From Pseudomonadota bacterium (GTDB lineage Bacteria > Myxococcota_A > Bradymonadia > Bradymonadales > GCA-2716585): a stretch of DNA of 64,000 nt. Made by a program: the position numbers and the translations under genes. Below, piece after piece: positions 45,062-54,921 of the stretch. The notes under the pieces were generated by a model, which was not told the origin of the DNA, made no database searches, and saw only the letters and a list, made by a program, of their open reading frames with translations. The DNA is taken from the NCBI GenBank assembly GCA_005804885.1, contig SYOX01000207.1, positions 61,968-125,967 of the forward strand, given 5' to 3'. Position 1 is the first letter of the stretch. Each line of letters begins with the position of its first letter.

Positions 45062-46756
45062 TCAGATCTTGAACTCGTCGACCTCGCCGCGCCAGATGGC
45101 GCGGGCCTGCTCGACGAGATCGACGCTGCGGTCGCCGTCGATCTGGAGCAGGGGCCAGGAGGCGCCTTCGGTCCAGCGCCACTGTCGGCGGGGGTTTTCG
45201 ATGACGAGTGCCGAGCCGGCGGTCATGCCGATGGCGACGAGCAGGGCCAGGGGTTCGAAGTTGGCGCCCTCGTCGTCGAGCAGGGCCTCGGCCTCATCGA
45301 CGAGCTCGGGGGTGAAGCGCAGCTCTTCGCGCACGAAGAACTCCAGGCCGGGCAGCACGGAGGGGGAGCCGAGGTCGAGGCCGATGGTGGTGTAGAGCTC
45401 CAGGCTCTGCGCCAGCCAGAGGGCGATCATGTCGGGGGCGGAGGCGTTGGCCGGGACGAAGGGGGCGGGGGTCTCGACGCGGGCGATCCCTTCGAGGGGC
45501 GCGCTGGGGGGTCCCTGGACGAAGCAGTACTCCAGCAGGGGGCTGAGCGGGTGTCCGGAGAAGAAGACGAAGACGGGGCTCAGGCCCACCTCCCAGTCTT
45601 CGAAGCTGCGGTGGCCGTAGAAGCGCAGGAAGGCCTCGGTCAGGGCCTCGTCCCAGGGTGAGGTGCACAGGAAGAGGTCGTAGCACTGATCGTCGTGGTA
45701 GATGGAGAAGCCGACGAGGTGGCGTGCCAGGAGGTCGTCCTCGGGGGTCGGGTGTGGCTCCAGGGAGAGGTTGCGCTGTTGGCACAGGTCCTTGAAGGTC
45801 GCGACGGCCTCGTCGAGCGGGAGGTCGGGCTCGGGGTCCCAGGCGGGCAGGAAGTCCAGGGGGTTGACCTCGGAGCCGAGGCTGACGGGGGGGGAGAGGC
45901 GCCCGGAGGCGAAGAGCTGCTCGTAGCTCTGCCAGAGATCGGCGGAGTTGCCCTGTTCGAAGCGCTGAAAGACGGTGTCGATGATGGGCAGGGAGGAGGA
46001 CGCGCCGAGGCGCCCGAGGCGAGGCCAGTCGAGGCCGTCGGCGTCGGTCCAGACGAGCTCGGAGGTGTGGTTGAGGCGGACGGCCTCGCCGGCGACGCAG
46101 CCGAGGATCATCAGGGAGGCGTGGGGGATGTAGTCGACGTCGGGGTCGAGGCGGCCCTTGGGGTCGTCGTCGAACCAGCGCAGCTCCTCGATGATGAGCT
46201 GGTTGACGACCGAGAGCCACTGGAGGTCGTCGGGTTCGAGGTTGACGTCGTAGAGGTCGCTGAGCATGGCGCGGCCGAACTCGGCCAGGTCGAGGCAGTC
46301 CTGGCTGTCGAGGTGGGGGTCCTCGATCTGCTCCCAGGCCATCATTTCGAAGATGCCGGCCAGCATGGTTTCGAAGAGGAAGGCGATCTCGGGGGGTCGC
46401 GGGCAGTCGCCGTAGAAGTGGAAGAGGGGCATGCCCTTGCGCAGCCGCTGGGGTGCCATCGCGGCGATGAAGGCGTCGGTGCGCTCGGGGGTCCAGGCGT
46501 TGGCGGCCACGACCACGACGTAGTCCACCTCCCCCATGTCGGGGTCGAGGGGGTCCGGCAGGCGGGTGGTGTAGAGCTTGACGAAGTCCGCTATCTCGGG
46601 GATGGGGTCCTGGGGCTTGAGGCGGATTTCGTGGCCGGCCAGGGTCTTCTCGACCTTCCTGGCCATCTCCACCAGCGAGGGGCTGCCGCCGCTCTGCGCC
46701 AAGGACAGCAAAGGCAGCGCGCCTCCCTCCAATGAATCCGCCTGGCTCGTCGTCAT
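45062..46756 (-). CDS. Protein of unknown function with internal duplication
   Basis: The protein has 564 residues, is acidic, and has no signal or membrane helix. Two regions look duplicated: about 165-275 (LSVVNQLIIEELRWF, then IPHASLMILGCVAGEAVRLN and TDADGLDWPRL) and about 440-545 (VLPGLEFFVREELRF, then EPLALLVAIGMTAGSALVIE and TEGASWPLLQID). A single-copy segment between them starts VDYVVVVAANAW-like. The ATG at 46756 has AAGGG six bases upstream. I do not recognise the family; the duplicated unit resembles small DUF domains of proteins found near contact-dependent systems, but this is a weak impression. Convergent with the lipase gene. Confidence 0.7.
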   Translation of the reverse strand: MTTSQADSLEGGALPLLSLAQSGGSPSLVEMARKVEKTLAGHEIRLKPQDPIPEIADFVKLYTTRLPDPLDPDMGEVDYVVVVAANAWTPERTDAFIAAMAPQRLRKGMPLFHFYGDCPRPPEIAFLFETMLAGIFEMMAWEQIEDPHLDSQDCLDLAEFGRAMLSDLYDVNLEPDDLQWLSVVNQLIIEELRWFDDDPKGRLDPDVDYIPHASLMILGCVAGEAVRLNHTSELVWTDADGLDWPRLGRLGASSSLPIIDTVFQRFEQGNSADLWQSYEQLFASGRLSPPVSLGSEVNPLDFLPAWDPEPDLPLDEAVATFKDLCQQRNLSLEPHPTPEDDLLARHLVGFSIYHDDQCYDLFLCTSPWDEALTEAFLRFYGHRSFEDWEVGLSPVFVFFSGHPLSPLLEYCFVQGPPSAPLEGIARVETPAPFVPANASAPDMIALWLAQSLELYTTIGLDLGSPSVLPGLEFFVREELRFTPELVDEAEALLDDEGANFEPLALLVAIGMTAGSALVIENPRRQWRWTEGASWPLLQIDGDRSVDLVEQARAIWRGEVDEFKI

Positions 46757-46883
46757 CTCCTGCCCTTGTTTGTTGTGAGGGGTGCTGTGCGGCCATCCCG
46801 GGTCTGTCGTGACCGCGGGCGCCCATCGACAGTTAGTATGTCTGCCCCGAGCCCCCGTCAAGTCAAGGCCGAGCCCGCCGCGC

Positions 46884-48992
46884 TCAACCGAAGAAGTTGG
46901 GGGCGGGCACCTCGTCGGTGTGCTCGATGCGCAGCAGGCGAGTGCACAGCAGCATGTAGAGGACCTTCCAGACGTCGGCGCTCAGGACGTGGTTGTGGCC
47001 CTCAAAGCCCGCCAGCAGCTCCGCGGCCGTGGTGCCGTCGCGCAGGTTGGCGGCGATCCCGAGCTCCTTGGCGCTCAGGTTCAGGCCGTCGATGCTGACC
47101 CGGGTGTTGTCCAGCAGCGTGATCACGCGGTCGCGCCGCGTGTCGAAGGCCTTGCGGGCGATGGCCTCTGGCACCCGCGATCGGATCCCCTGCACGACGA
47201 TCTCCAGCGGGGCGATCCCCAGGGGGTAGCTCTCGCCCTCGTGCAGCCGACCCCCCTGGTAGGAGAAGAGCCCCCCCGTCCACGTGAAGACCTCAAGGAG
47301 CTTCTGGCGAGTCTGGAGCGAGAGGTAGTGGAAGAGCTCCGTCTCGGGCAGCATCTGCTCCTGGACCAGGACGTCGCCGAGGCGGCCGCCGAACTCCCCC
47401 AGCCGGTTGAGCGCGAGCTGGAGCTGATCGACGCTCAACACGCCGTGATCACACAGGAAGTTGCCCAGCAGCTCGTCCTTCTGGTTCGAGGCGACGTAGC
47501 CCGGCGCCCCCCCTTCGATGAAGATGGACTTGCGCACGCCATCGCACGAGACGCTCAAGAGCCCGCTGGCGCGCTGCGCGAAGAGATCGTAGAGCAGCAT
47601 CGCGAAGGGGTAGGTCTCAAGCCGGCCCTCCACGACGCTCTCGACCTCCCCCTCGCCGGATCTGGACAGCGCCAGGTTTGGCAGCATGACGCTGAGCACC
47701 CCGCGCGCCGCCGAGGAGGTGGTCGGCAGGCGGACGTGGCCGTAGATCCCGAGGTGGTGGCTGCTGGCGATCCCCCGCTCCTGCTGGCTGAGCGCCTTGA
47801 GCCGATCGCGGACCTCCTCGATGTCGGCCGGCGGCACCCAGGGGCCGCTGTCGACGCTGACCGCATTGCCGGTCTCGTGGTGCCGATAGCGCAGGATGCT
47901 CATCAGCGTCTCCAGGCTCGTCGGCCCCACGATCAGGCCGTTGGGCTCCCTGAAGCGGTAGCGGGCCACCTGGGGCGACTGGAGCGCGGGGAAGGCGGTG
48001 CTGTCGTCCGGATCGGTCTGGCGGATCTCGCTCTGGAGGGCGTACTCCCGCGCGAAGACGCGCCGCATGAAGCGCCCCAGATCCTCGCCCGTGACCCGGA
48101 TGTCGTTGTTGAACAAGAAGTCCATCAGGGCGCGGTGGAGATCGTTGGCCGATCGGTAGCGGGTCCGGCGCTGGTGGGCCAGCGCCTCGCGGACGATGGC
48201 GCGCAGCTCCGAGGGCAGGAAGGCCAGATCCTTCAGATCCTTGTCGATGTCGCCGTCGCGGATCTTCAACATCACGTTGAGGTCGTTGGGGCCGATGAAG
48301 AGCCTGCGCATGGCCAGGATCTCGAAGAGCACCACCCCGGCCGAGAAGATGTCCGAGCGCTTGTCGAGGCGCTCGCCGCTGATCTGCTCGGGGGACATGT
48401 AGCCGACCTTGCCCTTGAGCATGCCGTGCTCGGTGCGGCTGCGCTGGTTGGCGGCCTTGGCCACCCCGAAGTCGCTCAGCTTCACCTCCCCGTTGTAGCT
48501 CAGCAGGATGTTGCAGGGGCTGACGTCCCGGTGGATGATCCGCAGCCCGTCGCCGCGCAGATCCCTGGCCCGGTGCGCGTACTCAAGGCCCTTGAGCACC
48601 TCCATCATGATGAAGATCGACAGCTTGACCGGCAGCCTGATCCGCAGCGCGTCGCAGCGCGCGAGCAGCTCGAGCAGATCCTTGCCCGGCACGTACTCCA
48701 TCGCGATGTAGGCCTGCCGGTCGATCTCACCGAGATCGTAGACCTGGACGATGTTGGCGTGGCTGAGGTTGACCGCGATGCGCGCCTCGTCGATGAACAT
48801 CCGCATGAAGTCGGCGTCGTCGATCAGGTGCGGCAGGATCTTCTTGACCGCGCACTCCTTGACGAAGCCGTGCGGGCCGAAGGTCTTCGACCTATAGATC
48901 TCCGCCATCCCGCCGCTGCCGATCTTCTGGAGCAACAGGTACTTGCCAAAGCTGACCGGCTGAAAGTCGTGTTGCACCTGCGGGTGACCCAT
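46884..48992 (-). CDS. Ser/Thr protein kinase with GYF-like and DUF4388-like C-terminal domains
   Basis: The protein has 702 residues. A Hanks-type kinase spans about 16-290: GSGGMAEIY, Lys in CAVKKIL, HRDVSPCNILL, DFG in LSDFGVAK, GYMSPEQ and SDIFSAGVVLFE. A short domain at about 340-385 (YRFREPNGLIVGPTSLETL) resembles GYF-type peptide-binding folds. The C-terminal part (about 455-640) with GLLSVSCDGVRKSIFIEGGAPGYVASN and LLEVFTWTGGLFSYQGG matches the DUF4388/PATAN domain found in myxobacterial signalling proteins. No membrane helix. HRDVSPxN is typical for myxobacterial kinases. GAGGGG precedes the ATG. Confidence 0.93.
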   Translation of the reverse strand: MGHPQVQHDFQPVSFGKYLLLQKIGSGGMAEIYRSKTFGPHGFVKECAVKKILPHLIDDADFMRMFIDEARIAVNLSHANIVQVYDLGEIDRQAYIAMEYVPGKDLLELLARCDALRIRLPVKLSIFIMMEVLKGLEYAHRARDLRGDGLRIIHRDVSPCNILLSYNGEVKLSDFGVAKAANQRSRTEHGMLKGKVGYMSPEQISGERLDKRSDIFSAGVVLFEILAMRRLFIGPNDLNVMLKIRDGDIDKDLKDLAFLPSELRAIVREALAHQRRTRYRSANDLHRALMDFLFNNDIRVTGEDLGRFMRRVFAREYALQSEIRQTDPDDSTAFPALQSPQVARYRFREPNGLIVGPTSLETLMSILRYRHHETGNAVSVDSGPWVPPADIEEVRDRLKALSQQERGIASSHHLGIYGHVRLPTTSSAARGVLSVMLPNLALSRSGEGEVESVVEGRLETYPFAMLLYDLFAQRASGLLSVSCDGVRKSIFIEGGAPGYVASNQKDELLGNFLCDHGVLSVDQLQLALNRLGEFGGRLGDVLVQEQMLPETELFHYLSLQTRQKLLEVFTWTGGLFSYQGGRLHEGESYPLGIAPLEIVVQGIRSRVPEAIARKAFDTRRDRVITLLDNTRVSIDGLNLSAKELGIAANLRDGTTAAELLAGFEGHNHVLSADVWKVLYMLLCTRLLRIEHTDEVPAPNFFG

Positions 48993-49198
48993 CGCCCCTC
49001 AATCCCCTTTCCGACTCATGCCTCCCACAGTCTAGCACAGCCCCGCGGCGTTGTGATGTTCTCTGTCATTCAATGACGCGCCGGCTGGCGCTGGCCACGG
49101 GCGGCTTTACACTTACCCGCGCGCCGCGCCTTGAACCCGCATCATGGGGCGACGAAGGCTCGCCCTCAAGCCCGGCTGTCGCCCGACCCGGAGGCCCC

Positions 49199-49948
49199 GT
49201 GACCCTCAACGCCGTCCTTGAGGAGATGCGGCTGCTCTTCTACGAGCCCCGCACCCTGAGGGCCTGGGAGCGCCTGTGCGCGCTGCTGGACCGCTGCCCC
49301 CCCGAGCGCGCCTTCATCGCCGTCGATTACGCCGAGGAGCACATGCGCACCTGGGGCTGGCCCGATCACCTCCGCATTGCCCCCCAGGCCTGGCTCGAAG
49401 CCCTCTTCGCGCAAGGCCGCGACCCCAGGATGCGGCTCGTGCGCGTCGCCGCGGTCGACGACCGGCCCAGGCTCTCGCTCGACGACGTGGCGGCGCTGAG
49501 CCGCTGCGACGAGCTGGACCGCCTCCTGAGCCTCGATCTGCGCTACCGCGAGGTCTGCTCCGAGGGCGTGGCGCTGCTGGCCCGCGCGCCGCTGATGACC
49601 TGCCTGCGGCGCCTCGATCTGGGCTTCAACCGCGTCGACGACGAGGGCGCGGTGGCGCTGGCCGAGGCCGCCTGCCCGCTCACCGATCTGGATCTGCGCT
49701 ACAACCGCGTCGGCACCGAGGGCCTCATTGCGCTGCTCGACTCGCCCGTCTTCGAGCGCGTCGAGCGCCTGGAGCTGGAAGGCAACAACCTCGACGACCG
49801 CGCCGTCGACGCGCTCGTCCTGCGCGCCGGCAGGCTGCCAGCGCTCAAGGTCCTCGGGCTGGCGGGCAACCCCATCTCGCCGGGGTCGAGCGGGAGCCTC
49901 CAGCGCGCCTTCAGCGCCACCCCGGGCTTCAGGTGCAGCGCGCCCTGA
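49199..49948 (+). CDS. Leucine-rich-repeat (ribonuclease-inhibitor-like) protein
   Basis: The protein has 249 residues. An N-terminal segment (LNAVLEEMRLLFYEPRTLRAWERL) is followed by about five leucine-rich repeats (LRRLDLGFNRVDDEGAVAL, TDLDLRYNRVGTEGLIALL, ERLELEGNNLDDRAVDAL, KVLGLAGNPIS). They form a curved protein-binding surface. GTG at 49199 with GGAGG five bases upstream is chosen; the frame is open further upstream to an ATG at 49073. A diverged paralogue of similar layout lies at 53512-54372 on the other strand. No signal peptide is seen. Confidence 0.85.
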   Translation: MTLNAVLEEMRLLFYEPRTLRAWERLCALLDRCPPERAFIAVDYAEEHMRTWGWPDHLRIAPQAWLEALFAQGRDPRMRLVRVAAVDDRPRLSLDDVAALSRCDELDRLLSLDLRYREVCSEGVALLARAPLMTCLRRLDLGFNRVDDEGAVALAEAACPLTDLDLRYNRVGTEGLIALLDSPVFERVERLELEGNNLDDRAVDALVLRAGRLPALKVLGLAGNPISPGSSGSLQRAFSATPGFRCSAP

Positions 49949-49957
49949 TAGGGATCG

Positions 49958-52900
49958 TCAACGTATCGTAGTTGTTGAGAAATCAATGATCGCACCGAGT
50001 CGCGGTTCGGGGGTGACGAGCCGACCGTCGGGGGCGAGCGCGAGGGCGGGGTGTGCGCCGACGCGGGGGGAGAGGGAGAGATCCCAGGGGTCCGTCGCCT
50101 CAAGGCCGCGGTGGCCGCCGCCCGCGATGGCGCGCAGGATACCGTCGGGGCCGATGCTGCCGACGTAGCCGCTCCAGCGCAGCCAGATCCGGTCGCCGAC
50201 CGGGACGATCCCCTCGATCCCCGGCACCGAGGCCGACAGCGCCGATTCGCCGAGCCCGGGGAAGGCCACGCCGCCGCCGGCCAGCCGCTCGAAGCGGCCT
50301 CGGCGCACCTTGTCGGGGCCGGGCGGGATCGAGGGGTCGAGGGTGAAGCGGTAGAGCCTGTCGCTGGCCGCCACCAGGAGGCGCACCGGCCCCGCGCCGG
50401 GCTCGACGGCCAGCGCCGTTGGCCGAACGCCGTCCAGCGGCGCCCCCTCCCACAAGACCCGCATGTGGCCGTTCGGATCAAAGCCCACCCCGTCGAGCGG
50501 CAGCACCTCGAAGAGCGCCCCCGCCATCGCCCCATAGAGCCCCCCTTCGTCCGCGCTTGCGAAGATGGGCAGCTCATCGGCGAGCCCGACCTTGAAGAGG
50601 CGGCGGCCGTCGAGCGCCGTCGGCGTCTGCCCCGACAGCGGCGCGAGGTCGCCGCCCTCCAGCCGCTCGACGAGCCCCCTGCCCTCCTGAGCGCCGCCCT
50701 CTCCGGGCAGGTTCACGCCCAGGAGCGCGCCCTGGTCGGCCGCGACGACCAGCGCCCTGCCCGCCGCCGTCACCGTGATCGAGGAGGCCGCCCTGCCCAG
50801 CGTCACCCGCTGCCCCGTCACCGTCGACTCCACCCCCGCGCCGTCGAGATCGAGCAGCCACGGGTCGCCGTCGAGGCAGATCACCTGGCGCGCCGCCCGC
50901 TGCCCCGCCCGGGCCGCCTCGCCGGCCGCCAGCGGCGCGCCCTCTGGCCCAGGCGAGGGCGCCGACCCGGTGTTGAGCCACCAGGCGCCCTGCTGGCCCA
51001 TCAGGAGCAGCACCCCGGGCGGCAGGCAGGGCGCCCAGCCCAGGGACGCCTCCCCCGAGACGACCAGCGCCGAGAGCGACACGGGCCCCCGACCGAACCC
51101 GTCGAGGGGCGGTGAGCCCGGCGCAGAGAGCCGATCAAGTCGCCCCTGCGCGTCCACGCGGGCCAGCTCCGTCGTCCCCCCCGCCCCTCGAAGGGACATC
51201 CACAGCTCGCCCTGCTGGCCCGCGACCGCCGACACCAGCCCCTTGAAGCCCACCTCCGTCGCCAGCGCCCCATCGAGCGGCCGACCGGCGCCGCCCCCCG
51301 CCGCGACGATCCCCTGATCCACGCGGGGCAAGGCGCGCCCCGCCAGCGCCGCGGCCTCGGGCGCGGGGTCGGTCCTCATCACCAGCGCGAGGTCGCCCCG
51401 CGCCGCGTCTTCGATCACCGCCGTGATGAAGCCCAGAGGGCCCACCGCGACCTGCCGCGCGCCGCTCAGGTCCAGAACGAGGCTGCCGGCCGTGGCCCCC
51501 AGCGGCGTCACCCGCGAGAACTCCCCCCCGGCCAGCCGCGTCAACTCCGAGCCCGCGTCGAGCGCCGCCGACCCCGGCAGCGCAAAGATCACCCCCCGGG
51601 AGGCGTCGAAGAAGAGCGGCGCGTCGTCCACGGCGCGGGCCCCGAAGGCCACCGGCGCGCGCGCCGCCGAGAAGGCCCCCGCCGGCATCCCGGACAGCGA
51701 CAGCGCGCCCTCGTCGGCCCTGTAGAGCACGGGGGGCCTGCGTCCGACGCCCTCGATGCTGTAGGACAGGACCTCCTGCTGGGAGCCGATGAGCAGGCGC
51801 GCCGCCTGCCCTTGCGCCGCAGGGATGATCGACAGGTTCCGATAGGGATCGTAGGCGGTGCCGGCCTGCCGGAAGACGACGGCCTCGGCCTCGCCCTTCG
51901 AGAACTCCAGCGCGATGTGGCTGCTGGATTGATCCGACAGGACCAGCGTCGGGGTCCCGTGGACCTTCGTGGTCAGCAAGGCCCCTGGCCTGAGCAGCGT
52001 GGGCAGGAAGTCGGCGTCGATGGCCTCGAAGTCGCGCCCGGCGTGGCCGGCGAGGTGCTCCTCGACCCCCTCTTCGCCGAATTGGAAGGCGCTTAGCGAG
52101 CCGAAGTCGCCGCGCCCGGCCAGGACCCGATCGCCGGCCACGGTGAAGCCGCCTTGCATCGAGGGCAGCGTCCGACCGACCAGGAAGTCCGACTTGATGA
52201 TCCGCGCCTCGTCGCCCTCGACCTCGACGGTGACGCGCCAGGGGATCCCGCCGAAGTTGAGGAAGTCCAGGTGGCGCGCGGCCCCCTGGCGCGTCACCGT
52301 GAGGCTGTTGCCCAGGCCCAGGTCGAAGCGCTGGTTCAAGGGCGAGGCCTCGTCCTCGACCAGCGCGCCGCGCCCGACCCCGGCCAGCCGGACCACTCTG
52401 GCCCCTTGCTGGGCGTAGCCGGGCACCATCAGGACGCGCCCCGCGTCCACCTCCAGCACGAAGAGGTTGCCTGAGTCGTCCACGGCCAGCGGCGCCTTGA
52501 AGAAGAGCTCCAGGGGCGCGCTGAGGGCCAGGGCGCCGGTGTCGGCCTGCGCCCTGGCCCCGCTGCCCAGGACGCGCCTGAGGGGCACCTGGGGGTCGCG
52601 CAGCCCCGCCGGGTCGAGCGAGAAGATGGCCCCGTTGGCCGCCAGCAGGACCGCCGGGGGCCGCCCGTCGCCGCCCTCATCGAAGGCCGCCCCCGCCAGG
52701 GCGCTCAGATCCACGCGCCCTATCGCCGCGCCCTCGACCGCCTCCAGGCCGAGCGGGCCGGCGCCGAGCCGCCGCGCCTCGGCCTGCCCGGGCTCCACCA
52801 CCCAGGGCTGGCCCGAAGGCCCCGAGAGCAACATCACCCCGTCGGCCGATCTGGCCAGGACCATCCCGAAGCGATCGTCGCGCCGCTCCACGCCCACGTC

Positions 52901-53356
52901 CGCCGGCATCCAGGCCGCGCCACGCCGCCAGGGCTCCGTGCTGACGGCGACCGAGGGCGATCCGAGCCGCACGGGATCGACCCCCTCGACCTCGAAGCGC
53001 AGCACCCGCCACCCGCGCCGCTCGGCCACGAAGACCGCGCTTCCGACCGCCAGCGGCCCCGGCGGCGCCACGAGGATGTTCCAGGGGTCGCGGATCGGCG
53101 CGCCCGCGTCCACCGCGTCCACCCCCGCCCTGGCGCCCTCGACCTCGTGCCGGACGCGCCACTCGGCGGCCTCGTAGCCCTCGGGCGGCGCCAGCGTCAC
53201 CTCGGGATCGGCGCACCCCGCGGCCGCCGCGACCATCCACGCGCACGCCGCCCACCGCGCCGCCGACCTCGACGACCGACCTCGACAGCAAAAAACGCTT
53301 GAATCTTGCAGCGTTACACACCGACGGACGCTGCCGGATCCGCTCTCAGTGCTCAA
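49958..53356 (-). CDS. Giant beta-propeller-type lipoprotein of unknown function
   Basis: The protein has 1,132 residues. The signal region ends in lipobox Cys48 (AAAGCADP) if translation begins at TTG 53356, which has AAGGAG five bases upstream; an in-frame ATG at 53443 lacks such a site. The mature part is a long series of beta-rich units with scattered NHL-like patterns (PLAVDDSGNLFVLEVDAGRV, LAVEPGAGPVRLLVAASDRLYRF, GVGFDPNGHMRVLW), consistent with several propellers. No catalytic motif. It is flanked by the two leucine-rich-repeat genes, convergent with one and in line with the other. Confidence 0.8.
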   Translation of the reverse strand: MSTESGSGSVRRCVTLQDSSVFCCRGRSSRSAARWAACAWMVAAAAGCADPEVTLAPPEGYEAAEWRVRHEVEGARAGVDAVDAGAPIRDPWNILVAPPGPLAVGSAVFVAERRGWRVLRFEVEGVDPVRLGSPSVAVSTEPWRRGAAWMPADVGVERRDDRFGMVLARSADGVMLLSGPSGQPWVVEPGQAEARRLGAGPLGLEAVEGAAIGRVDLSALAGAAFDEGGDGRPPAVLLAANGAIFSLDPAGLRDPQVPLRRVLGSGARAQADTGALALSAPLELFFKAPLAVDDSGNLFVLEVDAGRVLMVPGYAQQGARVVRLAGVGRGALVEDEASPLNQRFDLGLGNSLTVTRQGAARHLDFLNFGGIPWRVTVEVEGDEARIIKSDFLVGRTLPSMQGGFTVAGDRVLAGRGDFGSLSAFQFGEEGVEEHLAGHAGRDFEAIDADFLPTLLRPGALLTTKVHGTPTLVLSDQSSSHIALEFSKGEAEAVVFRQAGTAYDPYRNLSIIPAAQGQAARLLIGSQQEVLSYSIEGVGRRPPVLYRADEGALSLSGMPAGAFSAARAPVAFGARAVDDAPLFFDASRGVIFALPGSAALDAGSELTRLAGGEFSRVTPLGATAGSLVLDLSGARQVAVGPLGFITAVIEDAARGDLALVMRTDPAPEAAALAGRALPRVDQGIVAAGGGAGRPLDGALATEVGFKGLVSAVAGQQGELWMSLRGAGGTTELARVDAQGRLDRLSAPGSPPLDGFGRGPVSLSALVVSGEASLGWAPCLPPGVLLLMGQQGAWWLNTGSAPSPGPEGAPLAAGEAARAGQRAARQVICLDGDPWLLDLDGAGVESTVTGQRVTLGRAASSITVTAAGRALVVAADQGALLGVNLPGEGGAQEGRGLVERLEGGDLAPLSGQTPTALDGRRLFKVGLADELPIFASADEGGLYGAMAGALFEVLPLDGVGFDPNGHMRVLWEGAPLDGVRPTALAVEPGAGPVRLLVAASDRLYRFTLDPSIPPGPDKVRRGRFERLAGGGVAFPGLGESALSASVPGIEGIVPVGDRIWLRWSGYVGSIGPDGILRAIAGGGHRGLEATDPWDLSLSPRVGAHPALALAPDGRLVTPEPRLGAIIDFSTTTIR

Positions 53357-53511
53357 GACATCTCCTTCAGGATCCAGACGCTGGCCTTCGGAGGGGATCA
53401 GGATCCTCGATCGGCTCAGGCCGCCCATGGCTTGAAGCGCCACCCGAGCAGCGCAGGGCTCCCAGTGTATTCAGGTTGACGGCGCGAGGCCAACTCGAAG
53501 CCACAGGGGCC

Positions 53512-54372
53512 TCATGGCCGGGTCCAGATGTGCTTGACCTGCTGCACCAGCCCTTGAAGGTAAGGGGCGCTCCTGAGCGCCTGGCGCTGGGCCTCGTCGC
53601 TCAAGGCGTTGTCCCTGAGGTTGAGGTGGGCGAGCCGGCCCAGGTGGGGGGAGCGGGCCAGGGAGGCCAGCCCTTCATCGCTGATCTTGTTCTGCCTGAG
53701 GTTGAGGTGGGTGAGGTTGCCCAGGTGGGGGGACAAGGCCAGGGCGGCGACGCCCTCGTCGCCGAGGGCGTTGCCCGCCAGATTGAGGTGCGTGAGCTGC
53801 GCCATCAGCGGCGCGTCGGCCAGGAGCCGGGCGCCCTCCGGCCCGATGCCGTTGGAGCGCAGATCGAGGTCGTTGAGCCTGCCCAGATGCGGTGACTCGA
53901 CGAGGAGCCGGACCCCTTCGTCGCCGACGCCGTTGTCCCAAAGCTGAAGCAGCGTCAGAGAGCCGCACATGCGATCGGCGCGGACCAGCGCCTCGACCCC
54001 GCGAGGCCCGATGCTGTTGGAGGCCAGGTAGAGGTGCGCCAGGCGGTCGGGGAGGGCGGGCGAGCGGGAGAGCGCCTGAAGCTCCTCCGCCCCGATCCTG
54101 CTGTGGGAGAAGGAGAGGGAGGCGACCGCCGGGAGCCAGACCGGGGGCGCCGCCAGCAGCCGCTCGAAGCTGGCTTGCTGCTCGTGGTGGTAGGCCCTGA
54201 CAAAGGGCGGCCACGCCTGGAAGTGCGCGTTGACGTACTCCAGGCCCACCTCCAGCTCATCGGCGCCCATATCTTCAAGAACCCCGCACACTTGCCTCCA
54301 CGTCTGGCCCGAGGGCGCGCTGTAGATCAAGTGGCGCAGCCGCTCAAGCCCTGTCTCTTTGTCGTCCGTCAT
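53512..54372 (-). CDS. Leucine-rich-repeat (ribonuclease-inhibitor-like) protein
   Basis: The protein has 286 residues. A helical N-terminus (about 1-75) is followed by eight repeats of about 24 residues with pattern L-x-L-x-x-N-x-L/I-G-x-x-G (LYLASNSIGPRGVEAL, LDLRSNGIGPEGARLL, LNLAGNALGDEGVAAL, LNLRQNKISDEGLASL, LNLRDNALSDEAQ). A protein-interaction role is likely. The ATG at 54372 follows GGGGGGCG. It resembles the gene at 49199-49948 in length and layout. Divergent from the DUF6915-like gene, with a 134-bp gap that shows no clear promoter. Confidence 0.88.
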   Translation of the reverse strand: MTDDKETGLERLRHLIYSAPSGQTWRQVCGVLEDMGADELEVGLEYVNAHFQAWPPFVRAYHHEQQASFERLLAAPPVWLPAVASLSFSHSRIGAEELQALSRSPALPDRLAHLYLASNSIGPRGVEALVRADRMCGSLTLLQLWDNGVGDEGVRLLVESPHLGRLNDLDLRSNGIGPEGARLLADAPLMAQLTHLNLAGNALGDEGVAALALSPHLGNLTHLNLRQNKISDEGLASLARSPHLGRLAHLNLRDNALSDEAQRQALRSAPYLQGLVQQVKHIWTRP

Positions 54373-54506
54373 GTCGCCCCCCACGCTCTGGCTGACCAGG
54401 CGAGAGGTTACAACCTTTCGCCGCCGGGTCGAAGCCCTCGCTTTTCTGGACGCCTCGCCGCGCCGTGATAAACCTCCGGCTATCGCCGGTCAGGGAGTAG
54501 ACGCGC

Positions 54507-54914
54507 ATGGCCAAGCCCTGGATACACGCCAAGTCATCTGCCCGCCGCTTCGGCGGCGAGCCCGAAGACTACATCGAGATCCACGAGTTCCTCGACAGTT
54601 CGAAGTCGGCCGTCTCCGATCATCGCCATCGCGCGCTGACCCACAATACGTGGTTCATCTACTTCGTCCCCGAAAAAGTCTTCGGCCGGACGATCACCAA
54701 CTCGAAGGGTCGAGAGGTGTCCGTGCGCGACGTATGCGAGCTGCACGTCGAGGAGGACTTCGGGGGCTTCATCCCCACGGCCCAGGACTGGATCCAGGCC
54801 ATGGACTACCAGAAGTGGATGGCCAACGGGCGCACGGACAAGCCCCCCTCCGTCGAGCGCATCGAGAAGGACAAGCGGGTCATGCAGATCGTGAGCTTTG
54901 ACGAGGAGCTGTGA
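54507..54914 (+). CDS. DUF6915-like small protein
   Basis: The protein has 135 residues and is soluble. Features: HAKSSARRFGGEPEDYIEIHEFLD, then DHRHRALTHNTWFIYFVPEKVFGRTITNSKGREV and HVEEDFGGFIPTAQDWI. These match my memory of the small DUF6915 family, often encoded near phage or mobile genes; function unknown. It begins a three-gene run with the next two genes (seven-base gap, then overlap). TAGACGCGC lies immediately before the ATG and no ribosome site is evident. Confidence 0.75.
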   Translation: MAKPWIHAKSSARRFGGEPEDYIEIHEFLDSSKSAVSDHRHRALTHNTWFIYFVPEKVFGRTITNSKGREVSVRDVCELHVEEDFGGFIPTAQDWIQAMDYQKWMANGRTDKPPSVERIEKDKRVMQIVSFDEEL

Positions 54915-54921
54915 GGGAACG

